Assembly (NCBI GenBank): GCA_963930655.1
Contig: OZ005607.1
Location: 15,206,874 to 15,270,873, forward strand
Direction of reading: 5' to 3'
From: Myrica gale
Taxonomy: Eukaryota > Streptophyta > Magnoliopsida > Fagales > Myricaceae
Length of the DNA: 64,000 nt
A program made the position numbers and the translations under genes. This document shows positions 1 to 11,313 of the stretch, piece after piece. The notes under the pieces are model-generated. The model had not been told where the DNA came from. It saw only the letters and a list, made by a program, of their open reading frames with translations, and did not search any database. The first letter of the stretch is position 1, and the number at the start of each line of letters is the position of its first letter.

Positions 1-416
1 AAAACAAAGTAGATAGATTAATGAAATTGTTAAAGACGAAAAGATAATTAAAAAATTTCCAAAATTAATGCGTTTAAAAAATCGATACTGATACGAACTC
101 CACCTACAATTGTGAGGAAACACAATAACAATTATGGATTGGAACCCCAGGAACGTGAGGACACGATTGGTTGAGCCTTGACCCGTCACCTAACCAGATG
201 AAAGACCAAGGCTACGAAGTATTGAAACGCCAAAGCAACAAAACTCAAGAAACTCTCTAGAAATCAGGGTGATAAGTTTCGGTTGCTTGAACGCAACAGA
301 ATAAACTTTATAAGTTCAAATAGTTTTTTGAAGAACCAAGACGAACACAAGACCTCTCAAAAGTTGAAAGTTTAATCTTAACCACGACTTGGTTACTGTT
401 CACACGAAATGGACCT

Positions 417-424
417 TATAAATA
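417..424 (+). promoter_or_regulatory. TATA-box-like motif TATAAATA (reference copy)
   Basis: A perfect match to the plant TATA consensus inside the domain without subrepeats (ccttataaatatttgg). It is present in every monomer I checked. In A+T-rich DNA such a match is expected by chance, and no downstream gene exists. It is listed only as a possible start for satellite transcripts. Confidence 0.2.
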
Positions 425-1052
425 TTTGGAACGTCGCTCCAAAAGTAGGAAAAGTCATAACTAAAACATTAAAGCGACACTTGACAAGCTCCTACGAAAT
501 TAGGTCTCTTGGACTGCAATAGCAAACCGTAAATAGCTAAAAGACCAAATTCAATGTATCTAACATTTCCATCAAAGACCGCACTCATTCTCCTATTTAA
601 TATCCCGGAAACTCATTAAATTCGTGACTAAGAATAGGCAAACCTCGCCGGTCACGGTTACTGTTCATATTGAGCCTCTTCACTTGTCGCTTGATAACGG
701 GGTTAAGCCGGAGAAAGTGCGGGACACCTCGGGAGCACCTTGGAATGTTTGGAATGAGCGAAATGTACACTCGGGGACCTTGGGACGTGAAAACCCGGGA
801 TAGATAGACGCCTCGGCAAAGGAATAGAGACCTCGTCAGGAAATTCACTCGGAGACACTGATGACTTGGAGTGAGAAATGGTTATTATTTGAGCCCAACT
901 TGGTCATTTTAGAATCAGCCCGACTCACTTGGATTAGCCCATTGAGGGCTTCCTTGAAACGTTTAGCTCTAAAGTCTTGTAATTGGGCCCCTTGCAAATG
1001 ACAAAGGATCTTCAGCTTCATTGCCACGTGTATGTCCCCAGCTCCTGGGTTT

Positions 1053-1065
1053 GCATCAGATACCA
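1053..1065 (-). other. Weak initiator-tRNA-Met primer-binding-site-like sequence (reference copy)
   Basis: On the minus strand the junction of the two monomer halves reads TGGTATCTGATGC. Plant LTR retrotransposons primed by initiator tRNA-Met usually have TGGTATCAGAGC. The first seven bases match, the rest only in part. The subrepeat start AGATACC(T/A) by itself produces most of the match, so this may be coincidence. No LTR ends, gag or pol are visible. Confidence 0.2.
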
Positions 1066-1160
1066 TATTATTGTAGAAAAAGAACCAAATAGATTAATGG
1101 AAGAGTTGTAGACAAAAATATAGCTAAAAAGTAGTCCAAATTAATTACTTTAAAAATTAG

Positions 1161-1263
1161 ATGCCCTCCTATTTAATTACATGGAGCGAATAGATTCACG
1201 CACGTTTATACTTGACGATAAAAAGGAAAAATAGACCACATTAATTAGTTTAAAACATTATAG
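1161..1263 (+). repeat. Subrepeat 2, most diverged of the eight
   Basis: Keeps the start (atgccctcc), the A-rich middle and the ending (ttagtttaaaacattatag) of the subrepeat consensus. Its centre is replaced by acatggagcg and ttcacgcacg. Part of it (tttaattacatggagcga) is what was duplicated in monomers 30 and 35. Confidence 0.7.
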
Positions 1264-1667
1264 ATACCTTAATATTGAAAAAAAAAATGTTGCAAACAGA
1301 TTTTTAGCAGAGTTATAGCCAAAAGATAATTTAAAAATCGTCTCAGTTGACTTCTTTAATAATTAGATACCTTCATATTGAAGAAAATGAAGTAGATAGA
1401 TTAATGGAATTGTTATAAACAAAAGATAAATAAAAAATGACCTAATTAATTTGATTAAAAAATAGATACCTTATTATTGAGGAAAAGGAACCAAATAGAT
1501 TAATGGCAGAGTTATAGACCAAAATAAAAATGAAAAATAGTCCAAATTAATTTGTCTAAACATTCGAAATCTTATTAAAGAAGAAAATGATGTAAATAGA
1601 TTAATGGAAGAGTTATAGACGGAAAAATAAACTAAAAATCGTCAAAATTAACTTGTTTAATGATTGG

Positions 1668-1779
1668 ATACCTTAAAATTGAAGGAAGCGAGCCAAATGG
1701 ATTAATGAAAGGTTATTGCAAGAGTTATAGACTAAAAGATAATTTAAAAATCGTCAAAATTGACTTCTTTAATAATTAG
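1668..1779 (+). repeat. Subrepeat 7, long form (112 bp)
   Basis: About 11 bp longer than its siblings because a short extra stretch (ggttattgcaagag) lies in the core. The ends follow the consensus. Confidence 0.7.
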
Positions 1780-1796
1780 ATACGATCGTGATGAAG

Positions 1797-3591
1797 AAAA
1801 CAAAGTAGATAGATTTATGAAATTGTTAAAGACGAAAAGATAATTAAAAAATTTCCAAAATTAATGCGTTTAAAAAATCGATTCTGATACGAACTCCACC
1901 TACAATTGTGATGAAACCCAATAACAATTATGGATTGGAACCCCAGGAACGTGAGGACAAGATTGGTTGAGCCTTGACCCGTCACCTAACCAGATGAAAG
2001 ACCAAGGCTACGAAGTATTGAAACGCCACACCAACAAAACTCAAGAAACTCTCAAGAAATCAGGGTGATAAGTTTCGGTTGCTTGAACGCAACAGAATAA
2101 ACTTTATAAGTTCAAATAGTTCTTTGAAGAACCAAGACGAACACAAGACCTCTCAAAAGTTGAAAGTTTAATCTTAACCACGAATTGGTTACTGTTCACA
2201 CGAAATGGACCTTATAAATATTTGCAACGTCCCTCCAAAAGTAGGAAAAGTCATAACTAAAACATTAAAGAGACACTTAACAAGCTCCTACGATATTAGG
2301 TCTCCTGGACTGCAATAGCAAACCGAAAATAGCTAAAAGACCAGATTCAATGTATCTAACATTTCCATCAAAGACCGCACTCATTCTCCAATTTAATATC
2401 CCTGAAACTCATTAAATTCGTGACTAAGAATAGGCAAACCTCGCCGGTCACGGTTACTGTTCATATTGAGCCTCTTCACTTGTTGCTTGATAACGGGGTT
2501 AAGCCGGAGAAAGTGCGGGACACCTCGGGAGCACCTTGGAATGTTTGGAATGAGCGAAATGTACACTCGGGGACCTTGGGACGTGAAAACCCGGGATAGA
2601 TAGACGCCTCGGCAAAGGAATAGAGACCTCGTCAGGAAATTCACTCGGAGACACTGATGACTTGGAGTGAGAAATGGTTATTATTTGAGCCCAACTTGGT
2701 CATTTTAGAATCAGCCCGACTCACTTGGATTAGCCCATTGAGGGCTTCCTTGAAACGTTTAGCTCTAAAGTCTTGTAATTGGGCCCCTTGCAAATGACAA
2801 AGGATCTTCAGCTTCATTGCCACGTGTATGTCCCCAGCTCCTGGGTTTGCATCAGATACCATATTATTGAAGAAAAAGAACCAAATAGATTAATGGAAGA
2901 GTTGTAGACAAAAATATAGCTAAAAAGTAGTCCAAATTAATTACTTTAAAAATTAGATGCCCTCCTATTTAATTACATGGAGCGAATAGATTCACGCACG
3001 TTTATACATGACGATAAAAAGGAAAAATAGACCACATTAATTAGTTTAAAACATTATAGATACCTTAATATTGAAAAAAAAATGTTGCAAACAGATTTTT
3101 AGCAGAGTTATAGCCAAAAGATAATTTAAAAATCGTCTCAGTTGACTTCTTTAATAATTAGATACCTTCATATTGAAGAAAATGAAGTAGATAGATTAAT
3201 GGAATTGTTATAAACAAAAGATAAATAAAAAATGACCTAATTAATTTGATTAAAAAATAGATACCTTATTATTGAGGAAAAGGAACCAAATAGATTAATG
3301 GCAGAGTTATAGACCAAAATAAAAATGAAAAATAGTCCAAATTAATTTGTCTAAACATTCGAAATCTTATTAAAGAAGAAAATGATGTAAATAGATTAAT
3401 GGAAGAGTTATAGACGGAAAAATAAACTAAAAATCGTCAAAATTAACTTGTTTAATGATTGGATACCTTAAAATTGAAGGAAGCGAGCCAAATGGATTAA
3501 TGAAAGGTTATTGCAAGAGTTATAGACTAAAAGATAATTTAAAAATCGTCAAAATTGACTTCTTTAATAATTAGATACGATCGTGATGAAG
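1797..3591 (+). repeat. Monomer 2, variant A2 (1795 bp)
   Basis: Almost identical to monomer 3 by eye. Shared A2 markers are attctgatac at 1881, gcaacgtccc near 2224, cacttgttgc near 2478 (one CpG lost) and agatttatga at 1811. The expected GC-rich island, CTCGG cluster and eight-subrepeat domain are all present. Confidence 0.95.
1881..2855 (+). repeat. Domain without subrepeats (about 975 bp), reference copy
   Basis: Lies between subrepeat 8 and the next subrepeat 1. It has more even base composition than the other half and contains a GC-rich stretch near 2495-2650. I saw no internal tandem repetition except the CTCGG cluster. It starts with ATTCTGATAC (ATACTGATAC in most monomers) and ends just before AGATACC, so both edges resemble a subrepeat boundary, as if this segment had been placed inside an older subrepeat array. 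Its origin is not recognised; an old retroelement fragment is possible but not shown. Confidence 0.8.
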
Positions 3592-5388
3592 AAAACAAAG
3601 TAGATAGATTTATGAAATTGTTAAAGACGAAAAGATAATTAAAAAATTTCCAAAATTAATGCGTTTAAAAAATCGATTCTGATACGAACTCCACCTACAA
3701 TTGTGATGAAACCCAATAACAATTATGGATTGGAACCCCAGGAACGTGAGGACAAGATTGGTTGAGCCTTGACCCGTCACCTAACCAGATGAAAGACCAA
3801 GGCTACGAAGTATTGAAACGCCACACCAACAAAACTCAAGAAACTCTCAAGAAATCAGGGTGATAAGTTTCGGTTGCTTGAACGCAACAGAATAAACTTT
3901 ATAAGTTCAAATAGTTCTTTGAAGAACCAAGACGAACACAAGACCTCTCAAAAGTTGAAAGTTTAATCTTAACCACGAATTGGTTACTGTTCACACGAAA
4001 TGGACCTTATAAATATTTGCAACGTCCCTCCAAAAGTAGGAAAAGTCATAACTAAAACATTAAAGAGACACTTAACAAGCTCCTACGATATTAGGTCTCC
4101 TGGACTGCAATAGCAAACCGAAAATAGCTAAAAGACCAGATTCAATGTATCTAACATTTCCATCAAAGACCGCACTCATTCTCCAATTTAATATCCCTGA
4201 AACTCATTAAATTCGTGACTAAGAATAGGCAAACCTCGCCGGTCACGGTTACTGTTCATATTGAGCCTCTTCACTTGTTGCTTGATAACGGGGTTAAGCC
4301 GGAGAAAGTGCGGGACACCTCGGGAGCACCTTGGAATGTTTGGAATGAGCGAAATGTACACTCGGGGACCTTGGGACGTGAAAACCCGGGATAGATAGAC
4401 GCCTCGGCAAAGGAATAGAGACCTCGTCAGGAAATTCACTCGGAGACACTGATGACTTGGAGTGAGAAATGGTTATTATTTGAGCCCAACTTGGTCATTT
4501 TAGAATCAGCCCGACTCACTTGGATTAGCCCATTGAGGGCTTCCTTGAAACGTTTAGCTCTAAAGTCTTGTAATTGGGCCCCTTGCAAATGACAAAGGAT
4601 CTTCAGCTTCATTGCCACGTGTATGTCCCCAGCTCCTGGGTTTGCATCAGATACCATATTATTGAAGAAAAAGAACCAAATAGATTAATGGAAGAGTTGT
4701 AGACAAAAATATAGCTAAAAAGTAGTCCAAATTAATTACTTTAAAAATTAGATGCCCTCCTATTTAATTACATGGAGCGAATAGATTCACGCACGTTTAT
4801 ACATGACGATAAAAAGGAAAAATAGACCACATTAATTAGTTTAAAACATTATAGATACCTTAATATTGAAAAAAAAATGTTGCAAACAGATTTTTAGCAG
4901 AGTTATAGCCAAAAGATAATTTAAAAATCGTCTCAGTTGACTTCTTTAATAATTAGATACCTTCATATTGAAGAAAATGAAGTAGATAGATTAATGGAAT
5001 TGTTATAAACAAAAGATAAATAAAAAATGACCTAATTAATTTGATTAAAAAATAGATACCTTATTATTGAGGAAAAGGAACCAAACAGATTAATGGTAGA
5101 GTTATAGACCAAAATAAAAATGAAAAATAGTCCAAATTAATTAGTTTAAACATTCGAAACCTTATTAAAGAAGAAAATGATGTAAATAGATTAATGGAAG
5201 AGTTATAGACGGAAAAATAAACTAAAAAAATCGTCAAAATTAACTTGTTTAATGATTGGATACCTTAAAATTGAAGAAAGCGAGCCAAATGGATTAATGA
5301 AAGGTTATTGCAAGAGTTATAGACTAAAAGATAATTTAAAAATCATCAAAATTCAATTCTTTAATAATTAGATACGATCGTGATGAAG
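3592..5388 (+). repeat. Monomer 3, variant A2 switching to MITE-type sequence (1797 bp)
   Basis: Matches monomer 2 up to about 5085. From 5086 it carries the markers of the following MITE-bearing monomers: ccaaacagat, then an A run three bases longer near 5225, then aatcatcaaaattcaattc near 5341. This switch marks the left edge of the amplified 1975-bp block, inside subrepeat 5. Confidence 0.93.
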
Positions 5389-7363
5389 AAAACAAAGTAG
5401 ATAGATTAATGAAATTGTTAAAGACGAAAAGATAATTAAAAAATTTCCAAAATTAATGCCTTTAAAAAATCGATACTGATACGAACTCCACCTACAATTG
5501 TGATGAAACACAATAACAATTATGGATTGGAACCCCAGGAACGTGAGGACAAGATTGGTTGAGCCTTGACCCGTCACCTAACCAGTTGAAAGACCAAGGC
5601 TACGAAGTATTGAAACGCCACACCAACAAAACTCAAGAAACTCTCAAGAAATCAGGGTGATAAGTTTCGGTTGCTTGAACGCAACAGAATAAACTTTATA
5701 AGTTCAAATAGTTCTTTGAGGAACCAAGACGAACACAAGACCTCTCAAAAGTTGAAAGTTTAATCTTAACCACGAATTGGTTACTGTTCACACGAAATGG
5801 ACCTTATAAATATTTGGAACGTCCCTCCAAAAGTAGGAAAAGTCATAACTAAAACATTAAAGAGACACTTAGGGTGCGTTTGTGTACCAAAATTTTACCC
5901 CCTCTAAAATTTTAACACAATTAAATATTACAATATAATCTCTCTCTCCCCATCAAATCATTACTATTTACTACAAAAAATATAAAAAATTATCTCTCTC
6001 ATCACTTTTTCACTAAACCCAATACCTAAAATTTTAACAACACTAAAATTTTACAACACAAACACAACCTTAACAAGCTCCTACGAAATTAGGTCTCTTG
6101 GACTGCAGTAGCAAACCGAAAATAGCTAAAAGACCATATTCAATGTATCTAACATTTCCATCAATGACCGCACTCATTCTCCTATTTAATATCCCTGAAA
6201 CTCATTAAATTCGTGACTAAGAATAGGCAAACCTCGCCGGTCACGGTTACTGTTCATATTGAGCCTCTTCACTTGTCGCTTGATAACGGGGTTAAGCCGG
6301 AGAAAGTGCGGGACACCTCGGGAGCACCATGGAATGTTTGGAATGAGCGAAATGTACACTCGGGGACTTCGGGACGTGAAAACCCGGGATAGATAGACGC
6401 TTCGGCAAAGGAATGGAGACCTCGGCAGGAAATTCACTCGGAGACACTGATGACTTGGAGTGAGAAATGGTTATTATTTGAGCCTAACTTGGTCATTTTA
6501 GAATCAGCCCGACTCTCTTGGATTAGCCCATTGAGGGCTTCCATGAAACGTTTAGCTCTAAATGACAAAGGATCTTCAGCTCCATTCCCACGTGTATGTC
6601 CCCAGCTCCTGGGTTTGCATCAGATACAATATATTATTGAAGAAAAAGAACCAAATAGATTAATGGAAGAGTTGTAGAAAAAAATATAGCTAAAAAGTAC
6701 TCCAAATTAATTACTTTAAAAATTAGATGCCTCCTATTTAATTACATGGAGCGAATAGATTCACGCACGTTTATACATGACGATAAAAAGGAAAAATAGA
6801 CCACATTAATTAGTTTAAAACATTATAGATACCTTGATATTGAAAAAAAAAATGTTGCAAACAGATTTTTAGCAGAGTTATAGCCAAAAGATAATTTAAA
6901 AATCGTCTCAGTTGACTTCTTTAATAATTAGACAGCTTCATATTGAAGAAAATGAAGTAGATAGATTAATGGAATTGTTATAAACAAAAGATAAATAAAA
7001 AATGACCTAATTAATTTGATTAAAAAATAGATACCTTATTATTGAGGAAAAGGAACCAAACAGATTAATGGTAGAGTTATAGACCAAAATAAAAATGAAA
7101 AATAGTCCAAATTAATTAGTTTAAAAATTCGAAACCTTATTAAAGAAGAAAATGATGTAAATAGATTAATGGAAGAGTTATAGACGGAAAAATAAACTAA
7201 AAAAATCGTCAAAATTAACTTGTTTAATGATTGGATACCTTAAAATTGAAGAAAGCGAGCCAAATGGATTAATGAAAGGTTATTGCAAGAGTTATAGACT
7301 AAAAGATAATTTAAAAATCATCAAAATTCAATTCTTTAATAATTAGATACGATCGTGATGAAG
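5389..7363 (+). repeat. Monomer 4, MITE-bearing variant M (1975 bp)
   Basis: A standard monomer plus 201 bp (198-bp MITE and its 3-bp target duplication) and minus 25 bp (deletion near 6560). Other M markers are atgcctttaaa near 5456, accagttgaaag near 5581, tctttgaggaacc near 5713 and gacagcttca at 6931. It is the first of four copies with exact 1975-bp spacing. Confidence 0.95.
5872..6069. mobile_element. Tourist-like MITE (PIF/Harbinger type), copy 1, 198 bp
   Basis: Compared with empty monomers (cacttaacaag), this copy interrupts the site with 198 bp flanked by TTA on both sides (5869-5871 and 6070-6072), a 3-bp target-site duplication. Its ends are inverted repeats: GGGTGCGTTTGTGT against GGTTGTGTTTGTGT on the other strand, 12 of 14 identical. 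The similarity continues imperfectly to about 42 bp, because the palindrome AAAATTTT sits at the same two distances from both ends (5889-5896 and 5906-5913; 6028-6035 and 6045-6052). The interior is A+T-rich with CT runs and no reading frame, so it is non-autonomous. Family assignment rests on the TTA duplication, size and ends only. Confidence 0.88.
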
Positions 7364-9338
7364 AAAACAAAGTAGATAGATTAATGAAATTGTTAAAGAC
7401 GAAAAGATAATTAAAAAATTTCCAAAATTAATGCCTTTAAAAAATCGATACTGATACGAACTCCACCTACAATTGTGATGAAACACAATAACAATTATGG
7501 ATTGGAACCCCAGGAACGTGAGGACAAGATTGGTTGAGCCTTGACCCGTCACCTAACCAGTTGAAAGACCAAGGCTACGAAGTATTGAAACGCCACACCA
7601 ACAAAACTCAAGAAACTCTCAAGAAATCAGGGTGATAAGTTTCGGTTGCTTGAACGCAACAGAATAAACTTTATAAGTTCAAATAGTTCTTTGAGGAACC
7701 AAGACGAACACAAGACCTCTCAAAAGTTGAAAGTTTAATCTTAACCACGAATTGGTTACTGTTCACACGAAATGGACCTTATAAATATTTGGAACGTCCC
7801 TCCAAAAGTAGGAAAAGTCATAACTAAAACATTAAAGAGACACTTAGGGTGCGTTTGTGTACCAAAATTTTACCCCCTCTAAAATTTTAACACAATTAAA
7901 TATTACAATATAATCTCTCTCTCCCCATCAAATCATTACTATTTACTACAAAAAATATAAAAAATTATCTCTCTCATCACTTTTTCACTAAACCCAATAC
8001 CTAAAATTTTAACAACACTAAAATTTTACAACACAAACACAACCTTAACAAGCTCCTACGAAATTAGGTCTCTTGGACTGCAGTAGCAAACCGAAAATAG
8101 CTAAAAGACCATATTCAATGTATCTAACATTTCCATCAATGACCGCACTCATTCTCCTATTTAATATCCCTGAAACTCATTAAATTCGTGACTAAGAATA
8201 GGCAAACCTCGCCGGTCACGGTTACTGTTCATATTGAGCCTCTTCACTTGTCGCTTGATAACGGGGTTAAGCCGGAGAAAGTGCGGGACACCTCGGGAGC
8301 ACCATGGAATGTTTGGAATGAGCGAAATGTACACTCGGGGACTTCGGGACGTGAAAACCCGGGATAGATAGACGCTTCGGCAAAGGAATGGAGACCTCGG
8401 CAGGAAATTCACTCGGAGACACTGATGACTTGGAGTGAGAAATGGTTATTATTTGAGCCTAACTTGGTCATTTTAGAATCAGCCCGACTCTCTTGGATTA
8501 GCCCATTGAGGGCTTCCATGAAACGTTTAGCTCTAAATGACAAAGGATCTTCAGCTCCATTCCCACGTGTATGTCCCCAGCTCCTGGGTTTGCATCAGAT
8601 ACAATATATTATTGAAGAAAAAGAACCAAATAGATTAATGGAAGAGTTGTAGAAAAAAATATAGCTAAAAAGTACTCCAAATTAATTACTTTAAAAATTA
8701 GATGCCTCCTATTTAATTACATGGAGCGAATAGATTCACGCACGTTTATACATGACGATAAAAAGGAAAAATAGACCACATTAATTAGTTTAAAACATTA
8801 TAGATACCTTGATATTGAAAAAAAAAATGTTGCAAACAGATTTTTAGCAGAGTTATAGCCAAAAGATAATTTAAAAATCGTCTCAGTTGACTTCTTTAAT
8901 AATTAGACAGCTTCATATTGAAGAAAATGAAGTAGATAGATTAATGGAATTGTTATAAACAAAAGATAAATAAAAAATGACCTAATTAATTTGATTAAAA
9001 AATAGATACCTTATTATTGAGGAAAAGGAACCAAACAGATTAATGGTAGAGTTATAGACCAAAATAAAAATGAAAAATAGTCCAAATTAATTAGTTTAAA
9101 AATTCGAAACCTTATTAAAGAAGAAAATGATGTAAATAGATTAATGGAAGAGTTATAGACGGAAAAATAAACTAAAAAAATCGTCAAAATTAACTTGTTT
9201 AATGATTGGATACCTTAAAATTGAAGAAAGCGAGCCAAATGGATTAATGAAAGGTTATTGCAAGAGTTATAGACTAAAAGATAATTTAAAAATCATCAAA
9301 ATTCAATTCTTTAATAATTAGATACGATCGTGATGAAG
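7364..9338 (+). repeat. Monomer 5, MITE-bearing variant M (1975 bp)
   Basis: Same length and same markers as monomer 4, including the MITE at 7847-8044 and the 25-bp deletion near 8535. I saw no difference from monomers 4, 6 and 7 in the stretches compared, apart from ttaaaaattcg near 9100, where monomer 3 has ttaaacattcg. Confidence 0.95.
7847..8044. mobile_element. Tourist-like MITE, copy 2 (carried by monomer amplification)
   Basis: Same sequence and same insertion site in the monomer as copy 1, exactly 1975 bp downstream, with TTA at 7844-7846 and 8045-8047. The identical site means it was copied with the monomer and is not an independent insertion. Confidence 0.88.
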
Positions 9339-11313
9339 AAAACAAAGTAGATAGATTAATGAAATTGTTAAAGACGAAAAGATAATTAAAAAATTTCCAA
9401 AATTAATGCCTTTAAAAAATCGATACTGATACGAACTCCACCTACAATTGTGATGAAACACAATAACAATTATGGATTGGAACCCCAGGAACGTGAGGAC
9501 AAGATTGGTTGAGCCTTGACCCGTCACCTAACCAGTTGAAAGACCAAGGCTACGAAGTATTGAAACGCCACACCAACAAAACTCAAGAAACTCTCAAGAA
9601 ATCAGGGTGATAAGTTTCGGTTGCTTGAACGCAACAGAATAAACTTTATAAGTTCAAATAGTTCTTTGAGGAACCAAGACGAACACAAGACCTCTCAAAA
9701 GTTGAAAGTTTAATCTTAACCACGAATTGGTTACTGTTCACACGAAATGGACCTTATAAATATTTGGAACGTCCCTCCAAAAGTAGGAAAAGTCATAACT
9801 AAAACATTAAAGAGACACTTAGGGTGCGTTTGTGTACCAAAATTTTACCCCCTCTAAAATTTTAACACAATTAAATATTACAATATAATCTCTCTCTCCC
9901 CATCAAATCATTACTATTTACTACAAAAAATATAAAAAATTATCTCTCTCATCACTTTTTCACTAAACCCAATACCTAAAATTTTAACAACACTAAAATT
10001 TTACAACACAAACACAACCTTAACAAGCTCCTACGAAATTAGGTCTCTTGGACTGCAGTAGCAAACCGAAAATAGCTAAAAGACCATATTCAATGTATCT
10101 AACATTTCCATCAATGACCGCACTCATTCTCCTATTTAATATCCCTGAAACTCATTAAATTCGTGACTAAGAATAGGCAAACCTCGCCGGTCACGGTTAC
10201 TGTTCATATTGAGCCTCTTCACTTGTCGCTTGATAACGGGGTTAAGCCGGAGAAAGTGCGGGACACCTCGGGAGCACCATGGAATGTTTGGAATGAGCGA
10301 AATGTACACTCGGGGACTTCGGGACGTGAAAACCCGGGATAGATAGACGCTTCGGCAAAGGAATGGAGACCTCGGCAGGAAATTCACTCGGAGACACTGA
10401 TGACTTGGAGTGAGAAATGGTTATTATTTGAGCCTAACTTGGTCATTTTAGAATCAGCCCGACTCTCTTGGATTAGCCCATTGAGGGCTTCCATGAAACG
10501 TTTAGCTCTAAATGACAAAGGATCTTCAGCTCCATTCCCACGTGTATGTCCCCAGCTCCTGGGTTTGCATCAGATACAATATATTATTGAAGAAAAAGAA
10601 CCAAATAGATTAATGGAAGAGTTGTAGAAAAAAATATAGCTAAAAAGTACTCCAAATTAATTACTTTAAAAATTAGATGCCTCCTATTTAATTACATGGA
10701 GCGAATAGATTCACGCACGTTTATACATGACGATAAAAAGGAAAAATAGACCACATTAATTAGTTTAAAACATTATAGATACCTTGATATTGAAAAAAAA
10801 AATGTTGCAAACAGATTTTTAGCAGAGTTATAGCCAAAAGATAATTTAAAAATCGTCTCAGTTGACTTCTTTAATAATTAGACAGCTTCATATTGAAGAA
10901 AATGAAGTAGATAGATTAATGGAATTGTTATAAACAAAAGATAAATAAAAAATGACCTAATTAATTTGATTAAAAAATAGATACCTTATTATTGAGGAAA
11001 AGGAACCAAACAGATTAATGGTAGAGTTATAGACCAAAATAAAAATGAAAAATAGTCCAAATTAATTAGTTTAAAAATTCGAAACCTTATTAAAGAAGAA
11101 AATGATGTAAATAGATTAATGGAAGAGTTATAGACGGAAAAATAAACTAAAAAAATCGTCAAAATTAACTTGTTTAATGATTGGATACCTTAAAATTGAA
11201 GAAAGCGAGCCAAATGGATTAATGAAAGGTTATTGCAAGAGTTATAGACTAAAAGATAATTTAAAAATCATCAAAATTCAATTCTTTAATAATTAGATAC
11301 GATCGTGATGAAG
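9339..11313 (+). repeat. Monomer 6, MITE-bearing variant M (1975 bp)
   Basis: Third copy of the 1975-bp form, with the MITE at 9822-10019 and the 25-bp deletion near 10510. It appears identical to monomer 5 by eye. Confidence 0.95.
9822..10019. mobile_element. Tourist-like MITE, copy 3 (carried by monomer amplification)
   Basis: Third copy at the same monomer position, flanked by TTA at 9819-9821 and 10020-10022. No difference from copies 1 and 2 was seen. Confidence 0.88.

Larger units (their letters stand above)
1..1796 (+). repeat. Monomer 1, variant A1 (1796 bp)
   Basis: Reference monomer for this annotation. It starts in the last A+T-rich subrepeat, runs through the domain without subrepeats (about 85-1059) and then through subrepeats 1-7. 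It carries a distinctive set of variants in the left part: gaggaaacac near 113, acacgattgg at 161, aaagcaac near 231, gttttttgaag near 321 and cacgacttgg near 383. Only monomer 8 shares these. Private changes include aacgtcgctcc near 431 and ttgtagaaaa at 1071. Confidence 0.95.
1060..1880 (+). repeat. A+T-rich subrepeat domain (8 subrepeats of about 100 bp), reference copy
   Basis: Each subrepeat starts with a variant of ATACCTTATTATTGAAGA, continues with a core like ATAGATTAATGGAAGAGTTA, then AAATCGTCAAAATTAA, and ends with TTTAAAAATTAG. Read by eye, the eight lie at 1060-1160, 1161-1263, 1264-1366, 1367-1465, 1466-1566, 1567-1667, 1668-1779 and 1780-1880. They are far more diverged from each other than from the matching subrepeats of other monomers, so the local tandem expansion is older than the spread of the 1.8-kb monomer. 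The same domain recurs in every monomer; monomers 23/24 and 27/28 lack most of it. Confidence 0.88.

Noticed and set aside
597-848. 83-residue minus-strand frame repeated in nearly every monomer
   Set aside because: Its first codon is GTG, not ATG, which is not a normal start in a plant nucleus. It is conserved only because the whole monomer is conserved. Variants include many amino-acid changes and no recognisable domain is visible.
845-1066. 73-residue minus-strand frame overlapping the 83-residue frame by 4 bp (GTGA), resembling coupled bacterial genes
   Set aside because: The operon-like overlap is coincidental. Between monomers 1 and 8 I see five base differences in this frame and all five change the amino acid (K/E, H/Q, K/M, V/E, L/S), the opposite of protein conservation. 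It is absent or broken in MITE monomers.
1060-1880. CRISPR-like array (repeats of about 100 bp)
   Set aside because: The units are degenerate throughout, with no constant short repeat alternating with unique spacers, and the genome context is a eukaryotic satellite.
5368-5577. 69-residue hydrophobic minus-strand frame, possible small membrane protein
   Set aside because: Hydrophobicity follows from reading A+T-rich subrepeat 8 in antisense. The frame spans the subrepeat boundary and is lost in several monomers (1-2, 30, 34-35) without any sign of selection.
5872-6069. hAT-type MITE
   Set aside because: hAT insertions duplicate 8 bp of target. Comparison with empty monomers shows a 3-bp TTA duplication, as in PIF/Harbinger elements.
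6450-6677. 75-residue plus-strand frame starting with ATG in the MITE monomers
   Set aside because: It exists only because the 25-bp deletion shifted the frame past a stop. It is present only in the four copies of one founder.
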